Source of the DNA: Firmicutes bacterium CAG:646 | GTDB taxonomy: Bacteria > Bacillota > Clostridia > Lachnospirales > Lachnospiraceae | Length of the DNA: 51,006 bases | Direction: 5' to 3' | NCBI GenBank assembly: GCA_000432335.1 | Contig: HF995379.1 | Location: 11,302 to 62,307, forward strand | Part shown: positions 1 to 6,904 of the stretch, piece by piece | Layout of the letters: every line of letters begins with the position of its first letter | Numbering within the stretch: the stretch's first letter is position 1 | Position numbers and translations under genes: made by a program | Notes under the pieces: generated by a model | What the model was told of the DNA's origin: nothing | The model's database searches: none | What the model saw: the letters and a program-made list of their open reading frames with translations, nothing else

Positions 1-1
1 T

Positions 2-148
2 GCAGGGAGCCTGCTTTTTGCCTATGTTCCTCAGTTACAGCATTTTAGCGGGGGATGGTCGGTGATTGTCATTACCGTGGCAGTCAGCGCCGTGGCAGCC
101 TGGCTGTTTCCCATTACAGAAGAGGAAGAAGAGGAGTTGGAGAAATGA
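2..148 (+). CDS. azlC: AzlC-type branched-chain amino acid exporter subunit, C-terminal fragment
   Basis: The open frame enters from the left edge and stops at the TGA at 146-148. The visible 48 residues are hydrophobic and end in an acidic run (EEEEEELEK), as expected for the cytoplasmic tail of a membrane protein. The next gene is a recognisable AzlD and starts inside this gene's stop (ATGA overlap), and azlC and azlD are normally coupled this way. AzlC is the large subunit of the azaleucine/branched-chain amino acid efflux pair in the cytoplasmic membrane. The call rests mainly on the neighbour, because too little of the protein is visible for a domain call. Confidence 0.65.
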   Translation, partial: AGSLLFAYVPQLQHFSGGWSVIVITVAVSAVAAWLFPITEEEEEELEK

Positions 149-456
149 GTACGGGGTATATTTTAAAAGGAATTTTGGTGATGGCATTCGTTACTTACCT
201 GATCAGAATGTTGCCGCTGGTGATTTTTAGAAAAAAGATCACCAACCGTAGATTGCGTTCTTTTCTGTATTACATACCGTATGCCGTATTAGCTGCTATG
301 ACATTTCCTGCAATTTTTACCAGTACAGGTTCGGCTGTCAGCGGAGCGGTGGGCTGCGGAGCAGCTATTATTCTGGCGTATTTCAGAAAAGGTCTGCTGA
401 TCGTGGCAGCCGGCGCTGCGGCTGCAGTATGGCTGGTACAGATGATGGGATTGTAG
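145..456 (+). CDS. azlD: AzlD family small membrane subunit of branched-chain amino acid exporter
   Basis: This 103-residue protein has about four hydrophobic segments and the AzlD pattern: an early TYLIRMLPL segment, then a short basic loop (RKKITNRRLRSFLYYIP), then PYAVLAAMTFPAIF. The length is typical of AzlD. The ATG at 145 overlaps the azlC stop by four bases, so translation is probably coupled; an upstream in-frame ATG at 55 lies inside azlC and is not needed. With AzlC it forms a membrane exporter of branched-chain amino acids. It is the last gene of the operon, since the next gene is on the other strand two bases downstream. Confidence 0.8.
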   Translation: MSTGYILKGILVMAFVTYLIRMLPLVIFRKKITNRRLRSFLYYIPYAVLAAMTFPAIFTSTGSAVSGAVGCGAAIILAYFRKGLLIVAAGAAAAVWLVQMMGL

Positions 457-457
457 G

Positions 458-886
458 TTAGTTTTTTAGAAGTTGGAGAATATTATTGGTTATTTTCCAG
501 AACAGCCCATTTTCCGGGTGGAAGGAGACAACGTCATCGGGAAACCAGATGATGCGTATCAAATATACCACAAGGAAAAGAATCCCCAGTAGAATAACAG
601 CCCAGCGGTATTTTTTAAAATCAATCCAGTCATCCAGAAGAAAACCCAGAATGATCAGAGGAACCGTAAAAAAGAGGGGGTGGTAGGAAAAAGCGCTGGC
701 AAAGTCCAGATGCAGGGCGGCGAGCCACGCTCTTGTCATACCGCAGCCAGGGCAGGAGATTCCAGTGAAATATTTGATGGGGCATCCGGTAAACCAGGTA
801 ACCAGATAGTAAGTAATCCCGATGATAAGCAAAATTTTTATTTTTGAAAAAAGTATTTTTCTATAAGCGTCTGGTATTTTTTTCAA
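458..886 (-). CDS. DUF2752 family membrane protein
   Basis: A 142-residue protein with several membrane segments (residues about 15-30, 55-80 and 90-115). It carries the DUF2752 signature: a short loop with two cysteines and a following basic residue, CPGCGMTRAW, preceded by CPIKYFTG. The family is widespread in Firmicutes and Bacteroidetes; its biochemical role is not established. It starts at the ATG whose complement is at 884-886, preceded on the minus strand by an AG-rich ribosome site (GGAGGTG). It converges with azlD with almost no gap, and no separate terminator is obvious between them. Confidence 0.75.
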   Translation of the reverse strand: MKKIPDAYRKILFSKIKILLIIGITYYLVTWFTGCPIKYFTGISCPGCGMTRAWLAALHLDFASAFSYHPLFFTVPLIILGFLLDDWIDFKKYRWAVILLGILFLVVYLIRIIWFPDDVVSFHPENGLFWKITNNILQLLKN

Positions 887-1027
887 GAGAACACCTCCGT
901 ATTCAATGTTTGCTGAAATATTTCCGGTTTTTATTCAGTATAAAAGGAAAAGGAAAACAGGGCAAGAGGAACTGAGAAAAAAATCTTTTCCTAAGAAAGA
1001 CTTAAGAGAAAATTTTGTTTGTAGAAG

Positions 1028-1056
1028 TTGCAGAAGTGAAATGTGGATGATATAAT
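1028..1056 (+). promoter_or_regulatory. Sigma-A promoter for the DUF4234 gene
   Basis: TTGCAG at 1028-1033 and a perfect TATAAT at 1051-1056 are separated by 17 bases and lie about 65 bases upstream of the start at 1122. The gap 887-1121 holds this promoter and nothing else I can identify. Confidence 0.6.
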
Positions 1057-1121
1057 CAAGTAAGAAATCAGGTTACCGGAGTTTTCCGGATCATGAAAAG
1101 TGGGAAAGGGAGGATGTCTTT

Positions 1122-2084
1122 ATGCAATTAAAAAGACGTGATGGACTTCTGAGTGCGATTTTTGGAGTTCTCACCTGTGGTTTGTACAACATTTATTTCT
1201 GGTATCGCTACGGCGAAGATGTAAATGTAATTTGCACGGATGATGGAAAGGAGACCATGAATTATATCGTGGCATGGCTGTTATCCCTTGTAACTTGTGG
1301 GATTTACGGAATGTACTGGACGTATATGCTGGCTTCCAGACTGGATACTGCCAGCAAGAAGTATGATGTAAATGTGGAGTCACCAGTATTTTTCACGCTG
1401 TTTATGAACATCCCATTCTTATCTTACTTTTATTCCTGCGATGTGATGAACAAGTTCCAGGAAAAGTATGAGAGAATGTACCCGAATAGTAACGGGGGAT
1501 ATGGAATGAATGGATATGGAGCGAACGGATATGGCGGAAATAATGTTCCTCCAGTATCTCCGAATGGCAGTGGTAATGGGCAGAGTTTGGGAGCTCAGAT
1601 TGGTTCTCAGTTCAAGTCGGCAGTTCAGGATATGGGAAATGGCATTAAAAATTCAGCGCAGAATGTGATGCCTACCTGTAAGAATTGCGGAGCAATCGTT
1701 CCTCCGGGAAAGAACTACTGTAAAAACTGTGGCTATCCGGTGAATGGTCCGGCGCCGCAAAATGGCAGTCAGCCTACACCACCAAAAGGAACAAGCGGAA
1801 GCGCAGCTGCTCCGATGGGAACTTCTGTACCAAAGAGCGCTCCGGCGATGGCAAATGAAACAAAAACCCAGAGTGCGCCTCAGGAAAAAACAGCAGCAGA
1901 CAGTGTTCCGAAGATGGAAAGTGAGAAGAAGGCAGAGACACAGACTCCAGTGATAAAAGAACAGCCTTCAGTAAATCCTGTTCCGCCGGTGGGAACTCCT
2001 GCGCCAAGGATGTGTCCGAAGTGTGGAAGTGCAGTGAAACCGGGAGATCGGTTCTGTATACATTGCGGAAGTAAAATCGAGTAA
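1122..2084 (+). CDS. DUF4234 membrane protein with two C-terminal zinc ribbons
   Basis: A 320-residue protein. The first ~110 residues contain paired membrane segments of the DUF4234 type, with the repeated motif LTCGLYNIYFWY and LVTCGIYGMYWTY (a conserved TxGIY-type signature). A low-complexity Gly/Asn/Pro-rich linker follows (about 125-180), then a zinc ribbon with two CxxC pairs from residue ~186 (CKNCG ... CKNCG), a Ser/Pro/Lys-rich spacer, and a second ribbon from residue ~297 (CPKCG ... CIHCG). This arrangement is common in Lachnospiraceae; the function is unknown, perhaps a membrane-tethered protein-binding adaptor. GGGAGGA lies upstream of the ATG. It is monocistronic, between a clear promoter and a clear terminator. 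Confidence 0.75.
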   Translation: MQLKRRDGLLSAIFGVLTCGLYNIYFWYRYGEDVNVICTDDGKETMNYIVAWLLSLVTCGIYGMYWTYMLASRLDTASKKYDVNVESPVFFTLFMNIPFLSYFYSCDVMNKFQEKYERMYPNSNGGYGMNGYGANGYGGNNVPPVSPNGSGNGQSLGAQIGSQFKSAVQDMGNGIKNSAQNVMPTCKNCGAIVPPGKNYCKNCGYPVNGPAPQNGSQPTPPKGTSGSAAAPMGTSVPKSAPAMANETKTQSAPQEKTAADSVPKMESEKKAETQTPVIKEQPSVNPVPPVGTPAPRMCPKCGSAVKPGDRFCIHCGSKIE

Positions 2085-2092
2085 GAAGTTGT

Positions 2093-2134
2093 AAAAAAGT
2101 ATCCTGTAGTTTGAGAAAACAAGGATACTTTTTT
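2093..2134 (+). terminator. Rho-independent terminator of the DUF4234 gene
   Basis: Arms AAAAAAGTATCCT (2093-2105) and AGGATACTTTTTT (2122-2134) pair perfectly over 13 bp. The A-run and T-run make it work in both orientations. Confidence 0.85.
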
Positions 2135-2178
2135 GCAGTTAGGCGCAAAATGAAACGATAGGAAGGCGTGAACATCAT

Positions 2179-2631
2179 ATGATAGATATATATACGGAAA
2201 AAAGAAATTCAAAGGATTGGATACTGCAAAATGACCTGTATTTTAACTTGAATACAAGTAATGAAGAAATGTCACAAAATGAAATTGATTTAATTCAGCA
2301 GGTAGATGAGGCGAATTTGACTCCGGATAAGCATATTGAAACGAAATATGGCTTAGGAACAATTCGTAATTTGTCATCAGGCTGCAAAACATTACTCAAT
2401 ATTGTGAAGCATCCGGATAAGGTGGTAAATGTAGAAGAATGTGGTCCGAATGTGCTTAGAATTATTTTTGCTATGGATGGTATAAAGCTTTATATGTCAA
2501 GACCAACGCTCTTTGATATTTCGGATGATACAAATATCAGATTTAATGATTCTGATATAGTGACTGGTGGAAGGGGTTATAACGCATGGTGGAGCAAGGA
2601 GTATGAAAGGAGGGAAAAAGATGATTTATAA
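2179..2631 (+). CDS. DUF4869-like protein, first gene of a three-gene cassette
   Basis: A 150-residue soluble protein with no signal peptide or membrane segment. The spacing of IY near the start, a DxYF motif, SSGCKTLLNIVK in the middle and ECGPNVLRI after it recalls what I remember of DUF4869, a family of unknown function seen in Clostridia; this is recollection, not a search. The C-terminus is charged and overlaps the next gene by 11 bases, so the two are probably co-translated. The gene is clearly more AT-rich than the DUF4234 gene upstream and, with its two followers, is bounded by hairpins at 2093-2134 and 3745-3790. This suggests an acquired module. No function can be assigned. Confidence 0.55.
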   Translation: MIDIYTEKRNSKDWILQNDLYFNLNTSNEEMSQNEIDLIQQVDEANLTPDKHIETKYGLGTIRNLSSGCKTLLNIVKHPDKVVNVEECGPNVLRIIFAMDGIKLYMSRPTLFDISDDTNIRFNDSDIVTGGRGYNAWWSKEYERREKDDL

Positions 2632-3022
2632 GAGCATTACATTTAAAGCAGCTCCGTTTTCATACGACTTGGAATTTGATGACAGAATAACTCTTGTTGG
2701 TGGTGATAGTGGTACGGGTAAAACAGTGCTTTATGAACTGTTGGAAGATATAAGACTAACAGAAGAGTATAAGGCTATTAAATTATTTAATTACAAATCA
2801 GATAATTTTTTGGAAACAATAAAGAAATGCAGAGATAGTTTTATTGTGGTAGATAATGCAGATAATCTAATGAATGATGAGGTCAGAAAATTTGTTAATT
2901 TTGAGTCATCAAATCAATATATGCTTTTTTTACGAAACTGTGACGGACTCAATGTGTCTGATAAAAGTTTTAAGGTGTTAAAGTTTGATAATAATAAAAT
3001 AACACTGGAAGAGGAGTTGTAA
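2621..3022 (+). CDS. Very small P-loop ATPase-like protein
   Basis: A 133-residue protein with a Walker A motif GGDSGTGKT at residues 27-35, following two beta-strand-like segments, and a Walker-B-like strand SFIVVDNAD at about 73-81. This is far shorter than AAA, ABC or SMC-like ATPases; no signature motif, arginine finger or helical insert is visible. The start at 2621 follows an AAGGAGGG ribosome site and overlaps the previous stop; an earlier in-frame ATG (2567) lies deep in the previous gene and is less likely. The third gene begins one base after its stop, so the products probably work together. It may be the ATP-sensing half of a split system. Confidence 0.6.
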   Translation: MIYKSITFKAAPFSYDLEFDDRITLVGGDSGTGKTVLYELLEDIRLTEEYKAIKLFNYKSDNFLETIKKCRDSFIVVDNADNLMNDEVRKFVNFESSNQYMLFLRNCDGLNVSDKSFKVLKFDNNKITLEEEL

Positions 3023-3023
3023 T

Positions 3024-3701
3024 ATGAGATTTTTATGGACAGAAGATACCGGTGCAGGGTTTCATTTCTGGAAATTGGTGAATCGACTTTTCTTTGGCGA
3101 TGAGCTTTTGATTGAAAGTAAAGGAAGTAATCAGGGACTATTGGATGCAGTATCAGATTTGCAAATAAAAGGTGATGATAAATATTATATTGCATACGAT
3201 TATGTGGTTGATAATCAGGATATTCGTAATAAATATCGTATGTTGAAATCAATAGAAGAAAAGTCAGAGGGACGGCTTATAATCCTGGACATGATTTGTT
3301 TTGAATACTTGATTCTTGCATTTGACAAACTGGTAGAATGGACTGGAACTGGAAAGGCAGATAAAATTCAAATTCGGGAGGAAGTTTTAGAGGCAGTTGA
3401 GAATCATAGAATTAATTTGTCAAAAATCAATGATGAGAAGACATTACAGTACATAGCTGGTTTTAAGAGATATTCTACAGAACGAGTAATGAAATCATTG
3501 GTTGGTGAATTTACGCAAAACGAGAAGTGGTCTGTAAAAGGTTCTCTTATGGGTGAGTGCTGGTACAAAGATTGTTGTGTGTCGGAACACCTGGATAGTC
3601 TTAGGTGTGGTAAACCTGAGATTGTGAATGGAGAAGAGAAAATGAGGTTATTGATACAGTCGGAGAAAGTGAAAAAGATGCTGGAAAAAGTTATTCGTTA
3701 G
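3024..3701 (+). CDS. Unknown protein, possibly TOPRIM-like, third gene of the cassette
   Basis: A 225-residue soluble protein that I do not recognise with confidence. The first ~70 residues could form a TOPRIM-type alpha/beta unit: a strand with an acidic residue (LWTED, Glu7), a helix, a strand ending in a glycine turn (IESKG, Gly34), then a hydrophobic strand followed by acids (YYIAYDYVVDNQD, Asp59/Asp63). The acidic spacing does not match a canonical DxD exactly, so this is a hypothesis. The C-terminal half is helical and contains CWYKDCC. It follows the P-loop gene with a one-base gap. ATPase plus TOPRIM pairs are typical of OLD/Gabija/PARIS-type defence, but here the ATPase is unusually small. 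Confidence 0.45.
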   Translation: MRFLWTEDTGAGFHFWKLVNRLFFGDELLIESKGSNQGLLDAVSDLQIKGDDKYYIAYDYVVDNQDIRNKYRMLKSIEEKSEGRLIILDMICFEYLILAFDKLVEWTGTGKADKIQIREEVLEAVENHRINLSKINDEKTLQYIAGFKRYSTERVMKSLVGEFTQNEKWSVKGSLMGECWYKDCCVSEHLDSLRCGKPEIVNGEEKMRLLIQSEKVKKMLEKVIR

Positions 3702-3744
3702 AGATTTTATTCTGCATACAATAAGAACGTTTATAGGCATATTC

Positions 3745-3790
3745 CAACAGGGGCAGATGCGATTTATATGAATCGCATCTGCCCCTGTTG
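3745..3790. terminator. Long perfect hairpin between convergent genes
   Basis: A perfect 20-bp inverted repeat (3745-3764 with 3771-3790) around a 6-base loop TATATG. It lies between the cassette (plus) and the purF-like gene (minus), so it probably terminates both. There is no long T-run; the stem is unusually long for a terminator. Confidence 0.7.
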
Positions 3791-3804
3791 AAATATGTAG
3801 AGAA

Positions 3805-5211
3805 TTATTCTTTTCCGTTGAAACAATAGGTACACAGCTTACAAGGAGATAAGCCGATAGAAGCCACCATATCATCCAGACGATGGTAACGGAGGGTGGT
3901 GAATTTCAGTTGTTTTCCAATTTCGTCCAGCATACCCTGATAGTTATGGGAATCCGGATTAGAATAGTCTTCCAGAATTGCTTCTGTAATAGTACCTTCC
4001 CGTTTCTGAATAACCCGGCGGGTGATCAGATCCATATCGGAATTGGAACGGGAGAAATTCAGGTATTTACATCCGTATAAAAGCGGCGGGCAGGCCGGAC
4101 GGATATGTACTTCTTTTGCGCCGCTGTCATATAAAAATTCTGTAGTCTGGCTCAGCTGAGTTCCTCTTACGATGGAATCGTCGATCAGCAGAAGACTTTT
4201 ATCCTTGATCAGTTCTCGAACAGGAATCAGTTTCATGTGAGCGATCTGTTCCCGCTGGCTCTGATGGGCAGGCATGAAGGAACGGGGCCAGGTAGGCGTA
4301 TATTTGATAAAGGGGCGCGCAAACGGAACTTTGGATCTATTGGCATAACCGATAGCGTGAGCAATACCGGAATCTGGCACACCTGCCACGATGTCAGGAT
4401 TTACATTATCTCTCTGCGCCAGCATATCTCCGCAGGTATAACGCATCTGTTCCACATTGACGCCTTCATAGGTAGAAGTTGGATAACCGTAGTAAACCCA
4501 AAGGAAAGAACAGATCTTCATTTCTTCCTGCGGCGGAGCGATAGTTTCAGCGCCTTCCGGTGTAAAAAATACGATCTCAGCAGGTCCCAGTTCTTTATAA
4601 TCGTGGTATCCCAGATTGAAATATGCAAAACTCTCAAAAGAAGCACAGACAGCATCCTCTTTCTTACCAAGAATGAGAGGAGTACGTCCCATGCGGTCTC
4701 TGGCGGCATAGATACCTTCCGGGGTCATGATCAGCATTGTCATGGAACCTTCGATCATTTCCTGCGCGTAGCGGATTCCCTCTACTAAAGTAGGTTTCTG
4801 GTTGATCAGAGAGGCTACCATTTCTGTCGCATTGATATTTCCGCCGCTCATTTCCAGAAAATGTGTACAGCCGTTTGCAAAGGAATGTTTCACAAGCTGA
4901 TCCATATTGTTGATTTTTCCCACGGTAGTAATGGCAAAGCTTCCCAAGTGAGACTGAACCATCAGAGGCTGCGGATCAGAGTCTGAAATACAGCCGATTC
5001 CCAGTGTTCCTTCCAATTCTTCCACATCACGCTCAAACTTTGTACGGAATGGTGAGTTTTGAATATTGTGGATCGCCCGGTCGAATCCGTGTGATTTGTC
5101 ATAGACTGCCATACCGCCTCTGCGGGTACCCAAGTGTGAATGATAATCTGTTCCAAAGAAAAGATCAGATACACAACTTTTTTTTGATGCAACTCCAAAA
5201 ATTCCACCCAT
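3805..5211 (-). CDS. Amidophosphoribosyltransferase-like protein lacking the catalytic Cys1
   Basis: A 468-residue PurF homologue with an N-terminal class II amidotransferase fold (about 1-225) and a C-terminal phosphoribosyltransferase domain. The PRPP loop LLLIDDSIVRGTQ is at about 340-352. Iron-sulfur-type cysteines are kept: C234 (KICSFLW), C374/C381 and C457/C460/C463 near the C-terminus. Canonical PurF begins with the glutaminase nucleophile (Cys-Gly-x-Phe-Gly); here the protein starts MGGIFGV with Gly at that position, so glutamine hydrolysis by the usual route is not possible. It may use free ammonia, be regulatory, or act on another substrate. The start is supported by AAGGAG upstream on the minus strand. 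Nearby genes are not purine genes. Confidence 0.8.
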   Translation of the reverse strand: MGGIFGVASKKSCVSDLFFGTDYHSHLGTRRGGMAVYDKSHGFDRAIHNIQNSPFRTKFERDVEELEGTLGIGCISDSDPQPLMVQSHLGSFAITTVGKINNMDQLVKHSFANGCTHFLEMSGGNINATEMVASLINQKPTLVEGIRYAQEMIEGSMTMLIMTPEGIYAARDRMGRTPLILGKKEDAVCASFESFAYFNLGYHDYKELGPAEIVFFTPEGAETIAPPQEEMKICSFLWVYYGYPTSTYEGVNVEQMRYTCGDMLAQRDNVNPDIVAGVPDSGIAHAIGYANRSKVPFARPFIKYTPTWPRSFMPAHQSQREQIAHMKLIPVRELIKDKSLLLIDDSIVRGTQLSQTTEFLYDSGAKEVHIRPACPPLLYGCKYLNFSRSNSDMDLITRRVIQKREGTITEAILEDYSNPDSHNYQGMLDEIGKQLKFTTLRYHRLDDMVASIGLSPCKLCTYCFNGKE

Positions 5212-5502
5212 GATTGTTCTCCTTATGAATAACAGATATTTTGTTAGTAAACACGTATTTCATTATATAATGGGGAAAAGGGATGCGCAAGGAGAAAAAT
5301 GCCCAAAAATGTCTCATTATCTTAAAAAGTGGAAGCCATTATTAAAAAATGAAAATTGAAAATATAGGAAATACACGGTAAAATGCAGTCAAGAAGAGTG
5401 GTGATTTCTTAGGAAGAATCAAATGGAACTGTATATATTGAATGATACTAATAGGAATAATGAACAAAAAATGACAATAATGTACAGGTAAAAAAATGAA
5501 TA

Positions 5503-5531
5503 TTGAAATTCTAGTATTTGATATATACAAT
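5503..5531 (+). promoter_or_regulatory. Candidate promoter of the RiPP operon
   Basis: TTGAAA (5503-5508), a 17-base spacer and TACAAT (5526-5531) upstream of the decayed frame and the radical SAM genes. The region is very AT-rich, so chance matches are likely. Confidence 0.35.
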
Positions 5532-5610
5532 TATTTCGAAACAGATATTTCAAAAAATGTTAAATGAATATAAATTTTAATTGGGTTGATGTTGGAAAGG
5601 AAAAGGGAGA

Positions 5611-5790
5611 ATGGAAATTGTTCGATTGCCACGTATAAAAGGAGATTATTATGTTACTACATGTTGTATCTATGATTGTTTGGCCACAATCTGTAATTTT
5701 TAAAATAAAAAAATAAAATTGTAGATAAACTAAAACAAATTGAAAAATTAGAGAGAGAGTTGTTTACCAAGTTGATAAAAGAACTTTAAC
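5611..5790 (+). pseudogene. Decayed BtrH-N/peptidase-like gene remnant
   Basis: After an AAAGGGAGA ribosome site, an ATG at 5611 opens a 30-codon frame that ends TTCCIYDCLATICNF with four cysteines and a stop at 5701. The same frame continues after the stop with 28 sensible codons, ending with a charged helix (VDKLKQIEKLERELFTKL) at 5790. The N-terminal part, Pro-x-Ile-x-Gly followed by CxxxCLATI, looks like the start of BtrH-N/papain-like acyl-transfer or peptidase proteins. The C-terminal helix resembles the end of the BtrH-like protein at 14959. The simplest reading is a paralogue with a large internal deletion. It could instead be a small Cys-containing peptide gene (5611-5703). Confidence 0.4.
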
Positions 5791-5959
5791 GGTAAAGAAA
5801 ATGTTAGTTTTTTAGGGGAGGTGAATTTGTGGCATAGGAAAATCAGGATATTAGATAAGCGAGTTTTGTAAAAATAGTGTAACAGATAACATCATGACTT
5901 AGAAGGTCGAATTATTTTATCGGAGGAAATACAGAACATACAGAGAAAAGTGAAAGAAG

Positions 5960-6904
5960 ATGAAGGTATTAGGGATGGATAAGAAGGAATTTATAATCAA
6001 ACATCGCTTTATAAGAGAAAGTAATTATATGAAAGCACCATTGTTTATTCATATTGAATTGACAAAACGATGCCCTTTAAAATGTAGGCAGTGTTATGGA
6101 GAGTTTGATTGCGAAAATGAAGAAGAAATTGATTGGGAAATATGCCAAACAATTATTAAGCAGGCAAGTCAACTGGGGGTAGAACAAATTTCTTTGACAG
6201 GAGGGGAACCAATTTTATATAGTAGATTGTATGACTGTTTGAGACTCATTAAAGAACTGAATATGTATAGTGTGATTTCTAGTTCAGGCGTTGGAGTAAG
6301 TCAAGAAGTATGTAAGAAATTATTTGATGCGGGACTTAGTAAAATGTATATTTCTCTAAATGGATCAAAGTCTTCAGTACATAATTTGTCAAGGAGCCAT
6401 TATGAAAATGCTATTCAAGCAATAAAAAATGTGAAACAAGAAAAAAAGTTTTGTGGTATAAATTGGGTGGCAAGAGCGGATAATGTAGACGATTTTTTTG
6501 AGTTGTGTAAGTTGGGATCAGAATTAAAAATTGATGAACTTACAATTCTAGCAAATAAAAGAAATTCGCAAGGTTTAATAGAGAGTGGTTTGACAGAAAC
6601 GAAACAAAAACAATTGAGGGAAAGTATAATAAAAGCTCGCAGTTTTCCTTTTCAGATATCCGTAGATCCTTGTTATGAAAAAATAAATGATGAAACGAAT
6701 TTTTTTATGAAAGGATGTTTAGGAGGAAGAATTTTTTTTGATGTATTGACTAACGGTGAAGTAATTCCATGTCGACATATGGAGAAAGTATATGCACTAG
6801 AAAAAACAACTTCCTTACAAGAATGGTGGAAATATTCGGAAAATTTAAAAAAACAAAGAACAAAAGCATATTTGTGCAGAAAATGTCAGGAGGATGAAAA
6901 ATGA
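5960..6904 (+). CDS. Radical SAM enzyme, first of two in the RiPP cluster
   Basis: A 314-residue radical SAM protein. The [4Fe-4S]-binding CxxxCxxC motif is CPLKCRQC at residues 38-45, followed by a SAM-binding GGEP motif (SLTGGEPIL). The C-terminal part has a SPASM/twitch-like cysteine set: GCLGG, then VIPCRH, then CRKC close to the end. Such proteins use a 5'-deoxyadenosyl radical to modify peptides, for example by thioether or carbon-carbon crosslinks. The gene overlaps the next radical SAM gene by ATGA, so the two enzymes are probably made together and act on one precursor. An alternative start at 5975 is possible. Base composition is much more AT-rich than the housekeeping genes. Confidence 0.85.
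   Translation: MKVLGMDKKEFIIKHRFIRESNYMKAPLFIHIELTKRCPLKCRQCYGEFDCENEEEIDWEICQTIIKQASQLGVEQISLTGGEPILYSRLYDCLRLIKELNMYSVISSSGVGVSQEVCKKLFDAGLSKMYISLNGSKSSVHNLSRSHYENAIQAIKNVKQEKKFCGINWVARADNVDDFFELCKLGSELKIDELTILANKRNSQGLIESGLTETKQKQLRESIIKARSFPFQISVDPCYEKINDETNFFMKGCLGGRIFFDVLTNGEVIPCRHMEKVYALEKTTSLQEWWKYSENLKKQRTKAYLCRKCQEDEK

Larger units (their letters stand above)
5212..5959. other. AT-rich gap holding a promoter candidate and a decayed gene
   Basis: This 748-base gap separates the divergent purF-like gene and the radical SAM operon. It contains the purF-like ribosome site, a sigma-A-like promoter (5503-5531) and a decayed BtrH-like frame (5611-5790). At about 5816-5870 there is a good ribosome site (GGGGAGGTG) followed only by a short TTG-started frame ending IRILDKRVL, which may be another gene remnant. 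No RNA gene or convincing riboswitch was seen. Confidence 0.5.

Noticed and set aside
55..144. Longer start for the AzlD frame
   Set aside because: It would lie inside azlC in another frame; the ATG at 145 with ATGA overlap gives a normal-length AzlD.
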